Origin: an uncultured Prevotellaceae bacterium
GTDB taxonomy: Bacteria; Bacteroidota; Bacteroidia; Bacteroidales; Muribaculaceae
Length of the DNA: 47,826 bases
NCBI GenBank assembly: GCA_947306175.1
Contig: CAMZFV010000024.1
Coordinates: 1 to 47,826 of the forward strand
Direction of reading: 5' to 3'
Under the pieces are notes generated by a model that saw only the letters and a list, made by a program, of their open reading frames with translations, was not told the DNA's origin and did no database searches. The number at the start of each line of letters is the position of its first letter. Positions within the stretch are counted from its first letter, which is position 1. The translations under genes and the position numbers were made by a program. Shown here in pieces: positions 26,552 to 34,438 of the stretch.

Positions 26552-27629
26552 AATTGATTTCCTGATTTGTGTAATTAATAATATAAAGCTTAGTTACGAT
26601 GTCTCCTGACTCATCAAACTCCACTTTGCCCGTAATGCCATCAAAAGTAATATCCTTAATAGGCTTATTTTCTTTGACAGATTGATAGATGGCAAATGTC
26701 ATATCATAGGCATAAGCATCGGTATATCTTGGAGTGCGTTTGAACTTAGCAATGAACCTTTCTTGCCAATCCTTTTTCGCTTGACTTTGGTCGATTTCAT
26801 AGGATGGCACAATGTAATTGATATGGCTGGTAATGACATCATTTAAATCCTCTTTAGCATCCATGAAGTCATAGGTGTAAAGATTATTACAAGTGGTGTT
26901 GATTTTATAGTCTTCAAAGGCCTTGGCAATGCCAATCAGATTAAACTTGAAACCATTGACATAAACTGCATCGATACCGCTATTTTTGAGTTTTGTGGCA
27001 ACATCTTTGAAATCAACCTTTTCAGAATTGTATGGTTCAATAATGTACTGGATACCCTTCTCTTTGAAGAAAGGTACAAGAATGGTGTTAACCAATTCAT
27101 CAGTATGAGGAAGTTGGACATACACAAGGGCTATCTTTTTAGCTTGCTTCTGTTCGACAAACTTTTTAATATACTCTGCTTCTACTCTATAGTTAACCCA
27201 GCACCTGTATGCATTATTGTATTTTTGCGTCACATATGCGTCGAAAATCCATGTAAAGTGGGGTATATTCAGCTTCTCAACGCGGTCAATGATTGTCATG
27301 GTCTGGGGTTTTACTCCTGAAACATAGTAATCGATTTTGCTAAGTTTTTGCTTATTGAAAATATTGGACGCAAGATTGGCATTACTTGCGTTGTCTTCAA
27401 AGTCAATTTCCATAGCAAAAGACGGATCCTTCTCTTTGAGGTCGGCCTGTGCGAGTAACATGCCGTCACGAATGGCTTCGCCGTAAGTGCCTAAATCTCC
27501 TGTGATGGGTACATTGCAAGCAATACGAATATCGTAGTTGCCATCAGTTGCACATCTTTTGTGAACCAACGCTACAATTGCAATGAGAACCATTACGCAT
27601 AGGAATACTATTCCGTGTTTCTTACTCAT
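26532..27629 (-). CDS. ABC transporter substrate-binding protein (Peripla_BP_6, Liv/Urt type)
   Basis: A 365-aa protein with an N-terminal hydrophobic anchor (GIVFLCVMVLIAIVALVHKR) and no lipobox, so it is held by an uncleaved helix or signal peptide instead of lipidation. The mature part is a two-lobe periplasmic binding fold: IRIACNVPITGDLGTYGEAI, then FEDNASNANLASNIF, KKIALVYVQLPHTDEL and DAYAYDMTFAIYQSV, as in leucine/amide/urea-binding proteins. The ligand cannot be read from sequence. It lies 11 nt after the second ABC ATPase and provides the solute-recognition part of the transporter. Confidence 0.85.
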   Translation of the reverse strand: MSKKHGIVFLCVMVLIAIVALVHKRCATDGNYDIRIACNVPITGDLGTYGEAIRDGMLLAQADLKEKDPSFAMEIDFEDNASNANLASNIFNKQKLSKIDYYVSGVKPQTMTIIDRVEKLNIPHFTWIFDAYVTQKYNNAYRCWVNYRVEAEYIKKFVEQKQAKKIALVYVQLPHTDELVNTILVPFFKEKGIQYIIEPYNSEKVDFKDVATKLKNSGIDAVYVNGFKFNLIGIAKAFEDYKINTTCNNLYTYDFMDAKEDLNDVITSHINYIVPSYEIDQSQAKKDWQERFIAKFKRTPRYTDAYAYDMTFAIYQSVKENKPIKDITFDGITGKVEFDESGDIVTKLYIINYTNQEINYVLQEN

Positions 27630-27640
27630 AATCTTTGAAA

Positions 27641-28342
27641 TTATTTGTTAAACATTATTTCTTCTAATACTTCAAATTTATCGATTTTTTCAAATGTCAA
27701 TAGACCTTGACTCATGAGCATGCATCTATCGCAGAAATCAATAGCCCTGGCGATATTTTGTTCTATCAAGATGATAGTGATGCCTAGTACATTGCGGATG
27801 GCATGAAGCAATTGGTACATGTCTTCTACGGCCTTTGGTGAGAGACCCGCGCTGGGCTCGTCAAGGATGACGAGGTGCGGATTTGTGGCGAGGGTCATGG
27901 CAAGTGACAACTGGTGTTTTTCGCCACCACTAAGTGTGTCGGCCATCATGCGTTGAAGTTCCTTTTTTGGAACTTGTAGCATAGGGATGATGCTCCTTAG
28001 TGTCTCGAGGACATTTGGTTGCTTGGACAGAGCCAACTTTAAGTTGTCCCACACAGACAACGTTTGAAATACCTTTCCTCCTTGCTGCATGATGGATATG
28101 CCGCAATGGGATAGTTGGCTGGTCGTCAAGCTAGAAACATCATTGCTCCCGAAAGAGATTTCGCCCTTTCTAAAGGGTATCATGTTCATAATGGCTTTGC
28201 CCAAAGTGGACTTGCCCGAGCCGTTGAGGCCGATGATGCCTAAGGCTTCACCATGTTGCACTTTCATTGATACACCGTGCAGAATATCAACGTGGGCTTT
28301 GTAGCCGCCCCACAGGTTGTTTATTTTCAGGATCTCACTCAT
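27641..28342 (-). CDS. livF: Liv-type ABC transporter ATPase (LivF-like)
   Basis: A 233-aa nucleotide-binding subunit. Walker A is GLNGSGKSTLG, the Q-loop region is ISIMQQGGKVF, the signature is LSGGEKHQLSLAM, and Walker B is HLVILDEPSAGLSP. Length and motifs match LivF/UrtE, the smaller ATPase of branched-chain-amino-acid-type importers. The start overlaps the end of the LivG-like gene (four bases). It should form a heterodimer with that protein to power import through the two permeases. Confidence 0.88.
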   Translation of the reverse strand: MSEILKINNLWGGYKAHVDILHGVSMKVQHGEALGIIGLNGSGKSTLGKAIMNMIPFRKGEISFGSNDVSSLTTSQLSHCGISIMQQGGKVFQTLSVWDNLKLALSKQPNVLETLRSIIPMLQVPKKELQRMMADTLSGGEKHQLSLAMTLATNPHLVILDEPSAGLSPKAVEDMYQLLHAIRNVLGITIILIEQNIARAIDFCDRCMLMSQGLLTFEKIDKFEVLEEIMFNK

Positions 28343-29124
28343 AGGCCCAAATAACTGTTACGGACATTCTTGTCATCAAGCACCTCGTCCGTTGGTCCAA
28401 CTTTAGCGATGACACCCTCGTCAAGATAGGCGCACACATCGGCCACTTTTCTCACAAAGTGCATATTGTGTTCAATGAGTAACACGGTTAGACCTTCTTT
28501 CTCTTTCATCTCGCGGATGATTTGCTCAGTGGTCTCAATGAAGAGTGGGTTAACTCCGGATGTCGGTTCATCAAGCAATAGCAAACGATTACCACCCATA
28601 AGCAGGCAGCATAACGACAGAATGCGTTGTTCGCCATAGGAAAATGTTGCAGCATCCTCGTCAAGCATATCCAGGTACTTATTATCCTTACCAAAAAATC
28701 GGTTGAGGATTTTACGCGTTTGTGACTCTTTTTGGGCCTCGGATTGCTTCCATTTCCTTGGGAAGATCAGAGAGGAGAAAGGCTTCTCTCCTGTCGAGTC
28801 ATTAGATGCCAGCTTCATGTTCTCCATTAGGGTAAGGCCGCCCATGAGCTGTCCGTTCTGGAACAGGCGCCCAATTCCCATTAACGAGATGCGGTGAGCG
28901 GATGCATTACAGATATCCTTGCCTTCAAACAACATGATACCAGTATAGTTCTTTTCAAACCCCGAGATGATGTTGAATAAGGTCGTTTTTCCTGTGCCGT
29001 TGCCGCCGACAAGAGCCGTGATTTTGCCTGTCTCGACATCAAGGTTGACACCACGCAGCAACTCGAATGTCTCATTTTGGGCATTCGTAAAACTGATGTG
29101 TATGTCCTTGAGTCTCAATATCAT
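28339..29124 (-). CDS. livG: Liv-type ABC transporter ATPase (LivG-like)
   Basis: A 261-aa nucleotide-binding subunit. Walker A is GGNGTGKTTLFN, signature FSYGEQRILSLCC (SYGEQ in place of SGGQ, common in LivG), and Walker B NRLLLLDEPTSGVNP, with the switch His in LIEHNMHFV. An insertion near residues 105-135 (KPFSSLIFPRKWKQ) is typical of the longer LivG. It starts 4 nt after the LivM-like permease stop. Confidence 0.88.
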   Translation of the reverse strand: MILRLKDIHISFTNAQNETFELLRGVNLDVETGKITALVGGNGTGKTTLFNIISGFEKNYTGIMLFEGKDICNASAHRISLMGIGRLFQNGQLMGGLTLMENMKLASNDSTGEKPFSSLIFPRKWKQSEAQKESQTRKILNRFFGKDNKYLDMLDEDAATFSYGEQRILSLCCLLMGGNRLLLLDEPTSGVNPLFIETTEQIIREMKEKEGLTVLLIEHNMHFVRKVADVCAYLDEGVIAKVGPTDEVLDDKNVRNSYLGL

Positions 29125-29128
29125 ATCG

Positions 29129-30001
29129 TTACTTCAATATTGTCTTGCCCAATATTCCTTGTGGGCGGTAATACATGACCAGTACAAGGGACAGGCCATA
29201 GATGATTTGGCGCAGATTGGCCGCAATGGTGTTAGGTAACCCAACGAAACGTAATAGTTCAGGAATTATCACGACAAACAGAGCACCAAGGATAGGTCCC
29301 TTGGTATTACCGATTCCACCGATAAACAAGGCGCTAAGGATGAAAATACTCTCATCAAGCTTGAAACTATTGGGATTAATATAGCTATTATAGGAAGCAT
29401 ATACGACTCCAGCTAGTCCTGCTATAGCTGCTGATAGGAAGAAAGCCCACGACTTGAACATGGCGGTATCGCGCCCCATCGCCAATGCCATAGTCTCATC
29501 AGCACGAATAGCATTTAATACGCGACCAAAAGGAGAGGAGGCCAAATTGTGGAACAACCAGACTACAATCGCCGTTATAATCAATGACAAGATTAGGTAC
29601 TCGTAGACTCCTGAAAGCTCGTATACTCCAAATAACTTGATACCAGGGACGTCTAAGAGTCCGTGCGGCCCTCCGGTGACATCTGTCCAATTGTACAAAA
29701 TGGTGAAAAAGATCAGTTGGAAACCCATTGTAGCGATTACAAAATAATCGTCCTTTAACCTTACCGAAGCGAAAGACACTAAAAAGCTGAACGTTCCTGT
29801 AATCACCATGACAAGAAATGCGATTACCACAAACGGAAGATTGAACTGCGTGAGGAAGAATGTGCCGATATAGGCCCCGATTCCATAGAATGCCGCCTGG
29901 CACATGGTGAGCAGATTGGCCATTCCGATGGTCAGGTTGGCACTCAACACCAACATGATGTAGATATTGAGCATGATGATGATATGAAAAACGTATTCCA
30001 T
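29129..30001 (-). CDS. livM: Liv-type ABC transporter permease (LivM-like)
   Basis: A 290-aa integral membrane protein with about eight hydrophobic helices. The family pattern is clear: LTIGMANLLTMCQAAFYGIG, later GRVLNAIRADETMALAMGRD (the coupling loop that contacts the ATPases) and GGIGNTKGPILGALFVVIIP. It pairs with the LivH-like permease to form the solute channel in the inner membrane. It starts 3 nt after the LivH-like stop. Confidence 0.88.
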   Translation of the reverse strand: MEYVFHIIIMLNIYIMLVLSANLTIGMANLLTMCQAAFYGIGAYIGTFFLTQFNLPFVVIAFLVMVITGTFSFLVSFASVRLKDDYFVIATMGFQLIFFTILYNWTDVTGGPHGLLDVPGIKLFGVYELSGVYEYLILSLIITAIVVWLFHNLASSPFGRVLNAIRADETMALAMGRDTAMFKSWAFFLSAAIAGLAGVVYASYNSYINPNSFKLDESIFILSALFIGGIGNTKGPILGALFVVIIPELLRFVGLPNTIAANLRQIIYGLSLVLVMYYRPQGILGKTILK

Positions 30002-30004
30002 GCC

Positions 30005-30874
30005 CTATACTGTCCGTTGTTTATATCCTGCGATGCCCTGGGGGCGCAGGAAAAGGAATAGTAACAATACAACAAATGTGACGGCATTCTGCCAGTTCGA
30101 AGCAAACTGATACACTGTCAGTGACTGCAACACACCAAGGCTGATGCCACCCAGAATGCATGTGTTGAAACGCCCAGAACCACCGATAATCATAGCCACG
30201 ATTGCATTAATTAAGACATTCATGCCCATGTTCGGGTCTAGGCCGACGTCATAAACAGTCAAGCAACTTGCAATAGCGATGAGAGCGCCACTCGCCAGAA
30301 AAACAGCAACTCTTGTGCGGTAAGTGTCATAGCCGAGAGTTTCAAAAAGGCTCTCATCGGCGCTTAGCGCCCTGAGCTTTAAACCCCAACCTGTACTTTG
30401 AAGTACAAAGACAAATGCTATCAAGGCGATCACACCAATTACTGCCTGTAACAGTTGCGGGAATGTGATGATAATGTTTCCAAAACTAAGTGGCTGAACG
30501 ATGGAAGAATTAATTACCTTGGTCTCGTTGCCAAAGAACATGACCATGAGATTGACAATGATAATCATGAGACCAATGGAAGCAATCATTGATACGTTGA
30601 GAGAGGCATTCCTGTTCTTCAATGGGCGATAAACACACAATTCAGTGATGAGGCTTAATAAGCCAGCCAAAACAATGGCGATGATTGATGCAGGTACCAC
30701 AGGAAGGCCAAATCTTGACGCAAAAAGCCAAAACATATAGGCAGCAAACACATATATGCCAGCTGCCGCGATATGGAAAACCCGTGTGGTATTGTACACC
30801 AAAGCAAATCCTATCGCCAATATTGAATATAGGATTCCGGTAATAAGTCCATTGATGACAAATTGCCCAATCAT
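30005..30874 (-). CDS. livH: Liv-type ABC transporter permease (LivH-like), first gene of the ten-gene operon
   Basis: Read from the ATG at 30874 this is 289 aa beginning MIGQFVINGLITGILYSILA, the usual LivH start. The longer frame to 31006 adds a hydrophilic tail without family support, and a promoter -7 box lies just upstream of 30874. About eight membrane helices follow; the coupling loop is GLKLRALSADESLFETLGYD, and GGSGRFNTCILGGISLGVLQ near the end is characteristic. It is the other half of the import channel. Confidence 0.85.
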   Translation of the reverse strand: MIGQFVINGLITGILYSILAIGFALVYNTTRVFHIAAAGIYVFAAYMFWLFASRFGLPVVPASIIAIVLAGLLSLITELCVYRPLKNRNASLNVSMIASIGLMIIIVNLMVMFFGNETKVINSSIVQPLSFGNIIITFPQLLQAVIGVIALIAFVFVLQSTGWGLKLRALSADESLFETLGYDTYRTRVAVFLASGALIAIASCLTVYDVGLDPNMGMNVLINAIVAMIIGGSGRFNTCILGGISLGVLQSLTVYQFASNWQNAVTFVVLLLFLFLRPQGIAGYKQRTV

Positions 30875-30898
30875 GAGTAGTCCAATTGTTTTAATCCG

Positions 30899-30906
30899 CA
30901 AATATA
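30899..30906 (-). promoter_or_regulatory. -7 element of the ten-gene operon
   Basis: TATATTTG on the minus strand (30906-30899), an exact TAnnTTTG match 25 nt before the ATG at 30874. A TTTA at 30932-30929 could serve as the -33 box with a 22-nt spacer. No other good promoter is evident inside the operon. Confidence 0.5.
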
Positions 30907-31112
30907 ATAAAATTCCTAATATGGCTTCTAAATTGATTGGTTTTTTATCCACAAAAATAATCATAAAATAATTTTGGCAAAGATGCCCCAGTACGTTGGG
31001 ATTCAAATAATGATGAACTACAGATCATATGGGAATGTGAACAATACCTATATTCCACAAAATATGGAGATAATTCTCGATTTGTACTCATTGGGGATTA
31101 TCTATTTAAAAC

Positions 31113-31510
31113 TCATTGTAGCAAAGAGCTACAAAGCAAAACGAGATATGATGAGTGGAGCGAAGATGCTCCAAGCCATCATAAATTGTCAGAAAAAAGG
31201 GAATACAACGGGGGGATAAAGCGGCGATAGCAAATATATAAATCACTGAAAACCAATAACTTGAAAATAAATCTATTGGAGCTATCGGGCTCCAATAAAA
31301 CCAACGAGTAACTATCTGTATATCAGATAGTTACTCGTCTTTCGTGGAGCTGGAGGAACTTGAGAATGATATGACTTTTTAATACTTGATGTTATATTTT
31401 AATGATTTTCAGCGGGTTAAAGAATTTTGATTAAAACGTCATATCAGCAACTATGCTTATTATATCACAAAAAGGGGGAATACAAAAGGGGGGTTATTCC
31501 CCCTTTTTAA
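31113..31510 (+). repeat. Dispersed structured repeat, copy C (full length)
   Basis: Same hairpin order as copy B. H1 TTGTAGC/GCTACAA (31116-31122, 31128-31134), H2 TGGAGC/GCTCCA (31156-31173), H3 TATTGGAGC/GCTCCAATA (31274-31297), H4 perfect 14-bp stem CGAGTAACTATCTG with its complement (31305-31337), H5 GATATGAC/GTCATATC enclosing about 60 nt (31367-31445), H6 AAAAAGGGGGAATA with its complement (31469-31508). In H1 and H4 the bases that differ from copy B differ on both arms, so pairing is kept. The last arm ends in five T, as in a rho-independent terminator. Confidence 0.88.
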
Positions 31511-31623
31511 ACTCATCATTTCTAGAGAGTTTGATTGGAGGCGTGATCTATTGTCGAAGGGGTGATAGGCCTCGTCTCTTTTCGGTTGCTAGGCTATGAA
31601 TTATCAGAAAATGACTAGTAAAT

Positions 31624-31654
31624 TTTGTTATTTCTAAAAAAAATGTAATATTTG
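31624..31654 (+). promoter_or_regulatory. Promoter of the hybrid regulator
   Basis: TTTG (31624-31627), 19-nt spacer and AATATTTG (31647-31654), one base off TAnnTTTG. The leader to the ATG at 31723 would be about 62 nt. Confidence 0.5.
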
Positions 31655-31722
31655 CAGCACGATTGATATTAAACCACACTCGATTTATAGATGTTGAGTG
31701 GCAAATTAGAAAAACAAAAAGA

Positions 31723-33924
31723 ATGCACAAGCAGAAATTTTGTATAACTATCTTGTTGATTTTGTTGTTGGCTTCATGCTCGCAAAACGAGAAGAAATAT
31801 CGAATCGGGGTATCGCAGTGTTCTGATGACATCTGGCGTGACAAACAGAACTCGGAATTGATCATTGGAGCCTATTTCCATGAAAATATTGAGTTGCGGT
31901 TTGCTACGGCCGATGATAGCGATGAACGCCAGGTCCAGCAGATTGATAGCCTTGTGAATGAGGGTATTGACTTGCTGATTGTGGCACCCAATCAGGTCTC
32001 AACAATTTCGTCGGCGATAGATCGGGCATACGACAAGGGTATTCCTGTTATTGTGTTTGAACGCAAAACGAGTTCAAAGAAATATACTGCCTATATGGGT
32101 GCCGACAACTACGAGATTGGGCGCTTGATGGGAGAGTATGTAGCCACACGCTTGAATGAACATGGACGTATCATTGAGGTGATGGGATTAGAGGGCTCTT
32201 CACCGGCTATCGAACGCCATAACGGTTTCCGTGAAGCTTTGGAAGCGCATCCCGGCATCCAGATTGTGGCTGCCTTGCAGGGCGACTGGACTGAACCAAC
32301 GGCCTACAATAATGTCAAGCAATGGCTCGCCAAGAACAGCGGTGAGAAGATTGATTTGGTGTTCGGAATGAATGACCGCACGGCGATGGGTGCCCGCAAA
32401 GCTTTTGCTGATGTTGGAGGAACATTGCCGCTATTCTGTGGAATCGATGGATTGCCTGGCGAAAATGGCGGAATTGTGCAGGTGCGTGATTCACTTCTGG
32501 ACGCTTCCTATATTTATCCGACCCATGGAGACCAGTTGATTCAGTTGGCTGTTGACATCCTTGAGGGCAAACCCTATGAAAAAGAGACAAAATTGATGTC
32601 AGCGCTCGTCACCCGCGAAAATGCCCGTGTCCTACTAATGGAAAGTGACGAGATATTGCGCCAGTCTCATTATATTGATCAACTGCATCAAAAAGCGAGT
32701 GGTTACCTTCAACAACTAGCCAACCAGCGCACGCTCACTTTTCTGGCTCTCGCGACCATTGCCTTGTTGCTGCTCTTGTTGGCCGGCATTTACATGTATT
32801 ATCTGCAGCGCGCCCGCATACATGACGAGCGAACCAAAATGGAACGGGAGCAACTCGATTTCTACACCCAAGTGAGCCACGAGTTAAGGACTCCGCTGAC
32901 ACTCATCGAGGGTCCCTTGACGCAATTGGCCGAGACACAAGATATGAAGAATGCTGGCGAGGAAACCAGCGGCCTGTTCTCCATCGTGCGGCGCAACACC
33001 CATCAACTCACGCAACTCATCAACAAGATGCTTGACGCCCAAGTGGGTACGTCAACTCCTGGCCTGTCAAGTGAGCAGATTGATGCCTTAACCATCACGC
33101 AGCCTATTACAACCGAATCAGAAATCATCGAAGGGGATGAAGATGCCCCAACCGTGTTGCTCGTTGATGATAATGCTGACATCCGTGCTTACCTGCATAG
33201 CATTTTGCAGGGAAAATACCGTCTGCTTGAGGCCGAAGACGGACAGCACGGTCTTGACGTTGCCCGAGAACATGTGCCCGACTTGATTGTCTCTGATGTG
33301 ATGATGCCCGTAATGAATGGTTTGGAGTTCTGCCAACAGGTGAAGAGCGACATGATAACCAGTCACATCCCGGTAATCCTTCTCACTGCACGAGCCTTAA
33401 ACCAGCATCAGATTGAAGGCTACGAGAGCGGTGCCGATGCCTATATCACTAAACCATTTTCACCCGAATTGTTGAAGGCGCGTATCAGTAATCTGTTGCA
33501 TAGCCGTCACCAATTAAAGGATCTGTGGGGCATGCCCTCAGTGAACGATACCTCTAAGCCCACAATGCCAACCACACAAACAAGTTCTGCCGTTGAACAG
33601 TTGGAGGACGCTTTTATTTCACGTTTCAAGAAGATAGTGGAGGAACGTATGGCTAACAGTGACTTGAGTGTTGAGGATTTGGCTGCCGAAATGAGGCTCA
33701 GTCGCGTTCAGCTCTATCGCAAGGTGAAGGCATTGACTGGATGCACTCCGGTGGATCTCTTGCGTAGAGCGAGACTGTCACAAGCTCAGCATCTTCTTGT
33801 GACTACCGAGTACACCGTGAGTGAAATTGCATATCAAGTTGGATTCTCATCACCATCTTATTTCACCAAGTGCTACAAGGATGAGTATGGCATGGTGCCG
33901 GGAGATGTTCGCAACAAGGTGTAA
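31723..33924 (+). CDS. Hybrid two-component regulator of fructan use, lacking a HATPase domain
   Basis: A 733-aa protein from the ATG at 31723 (MHKQKFCITILLILLLASCS). A signal/lipobox-like N-terminus is followed by a sugar-type periplasmic binding domain (about 25-320, KYRIGVSQCSDDIWRDKQNS), one membrane helix (337-361), a HisKA helix pair with H386 in VSHELRTPLTLIEG (about 378-440), a receiver (about 477-590) with phospho-Asp D525 in LIVSDVMMPVMNG, and an AraC-type DNA-binding domain (about 640-733). The layout matches B. thetaiotaomicron BT1754, the fructose sensor of its levan locus, which also has a HATPase between HisKA and receiver. Here only about 36 residues separate those two, so no ATPase domain fits. 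It probably senses fructose and activates the adjacent genes. Confidence 0.88.
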   Translation: MHKQKFCITILLILLLASCSQNEKKYRIGVSQCSDDIWRDKQNSELIIGAYFHENIELRFATADDSDERQVQQIDSLVNEGIDLLIVAPNQVSTISSAIDRAYDKGIPVIVFERKTSSKKYTAYMGADNYEIGRLMGEYVATRLNEHGRIIEVMGLEGSSPAIERHNGFREALEAHPGIQIVAALQGDWTEPTAYNNVKQWLAKNSGEKIDLVFGMNDRTAMGARKAFADVGGTLPLFCGIDGLPGENGGIVQVRDSLLDASYIYPTHGDQLIQLAVDILEGKPYEKETKLMSALVTRENARVLLMESDEILRQSHYIDQLHQKASGYLQQLANQRTLTFLALATIALLLLLLAGIYMYYLQRARIHDERTKMEREQLDFYTQVSHELRTPLTLIEGPLTQLAETQDMKNAGEETSGLFSIVRRNTHQLTQLINKMLDAQVGTSTPGLSSEQIDALTITQPITTESEIIEGDEDAPTVLLVDDNADIRAYLHSILQGKYRLLEAEDGQHGLDVAREHVPDLIVSDVMMPVMNGLEFCQQVKSDMITSHIPVILLTARALNQHQIEGYESGADAYITKPFSPELLKARISNLLHSRHQLKDLWGMPSVNDTSKPTMPTTQTSSAVEQLEDAFISRFKKIVEERMANSDLSVEDLAAEMRLSRVQLYRKVKALTGCTPVDLLRRARLSQAQHLLVTTEYTVSEIAYQVGFSSPSYFTKCYKDEYGMVPGDVRNKV

Positions 33925-34023
33925 AGCACCTGGTTTTGGTACAGCCAAACAATAAGGTGATCAACAATTTCCTTTTTATTCTAGTTTTAATGGAATATGT
34001 TTCTTGATTTGAAAGGAAATTGC

Positions 34024-34031
34024 TATATTTG
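34024..34031 (+). promoter_or_regulatory. -7 element of the 6S-like RNA
   Basis: TATATTTG, an exact match to TAnnTTTG, placed so that transcription would begin near 34037 just ahead of the structured RNA. The -33 box is unclear. Confidence 0.5.
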
Positions 34032-34036
34032 CAAAT

Positions 34037-34248
34037 CCACTTGCTAAAGAAGGAAAATAAAAGACATTTTGGAAGATCTGAACTGCTGACTCTTTTCGAA
34101 TCAAACTGCGACCTTGATTATACGGAATAGGGAGTTCAGTACATCACCTTTTTATTGAGACATAAAAATGGTGTGGACTGACGTTTCATCTATTCTACGG
34201 TTGTCGCAGACCTGATTCGAAAGTGAAACGGAAAAGTCCACACCTTTT
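34037..34248 (+). ncRNA. ssrS: 6S-like RNA (Bacteroidales-1 type)
   Basis: Rod-shaped fold with a central bubble. Outer stem TTTCGAATCA (34094-34103) with TGATTCGAAA (34213-34222); next CTGCGAC (34106-34112) with GTCGCAG (34203-34209); next GAATAG (34125-34130) with CTATTC (34190-34195); terminal hairpin CACCTTTTTAT (34145-34155) with 34162-34173, one bulged base. An alternative stem, GGTGTGGACT (34170-34179) with AGTCCACACC (34235-34244), runs into TTTT and would act as terminator. 6S RNA mimics an open promoter and binds RNA polymerase. The promoter, length (about 210 nt) and lack of any ORF fit; the family name is from recalled architecture and was not searched. Confidence 0.6.
34235..34248 (+). 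terminator. Terminator arm of the 6S-like RNA
   Basis: AGTCCACACC followed by TTTT; the complementary arm is at 34170-34179. The stem competes with the rod fold of the RNA, so it may form only late in transcription. Confidence 0.45.
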
Positions 34249-34388
34249 GCTATTTCTGATATGCAAAAGTACAACCCCGACAACTATTACACTTGTAAAA
34301 ACCGTTCATTGAATAACAAAAAAGTTACATTGTATCAAATTTGCGAGTAGAAGAACGAAAAGTGATAGTTCGCAATATTTCAGCTAAT

Positions 34389-34396
34389 TAACTTTG
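34389..34396 (+). promoter_or_regulatory. -7 element of the susC-like operon
   Basis: TAACTTTG matches TAnnTTTG, 43 nt before the ATG at 34439. No consensus -33 box is visible, as expected for a promoter that depends on the AraC-type regulator. The rest of 34249-34388 is AT-rich and should contain the regulator-binding site. Confidence 0.5.
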
Positions 34397-34438
34397 CAGA
34401 AAAAATAATATATTGTATTAACCAAAACCGTAACAAAA

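Larger units (their letters stand above)
30875..31722. other. Long intergenic region between the ten-gene operon and the fructan regulator
   Basis: Holds the operon promoter (30906-30899), repeat copy C (31113-31510) and the regulator promoter (31624-31654). Between 31510 and 31620 I see no feature. Confidence 0.6.

Noticed and set aside
15975..31510. Composite transposon bounded by repeat copies B and C
   Set aside because: No transposase or integrase is encoded in or beside the copies and I see no target-site duplication; kept as a recombination hypothesis only.
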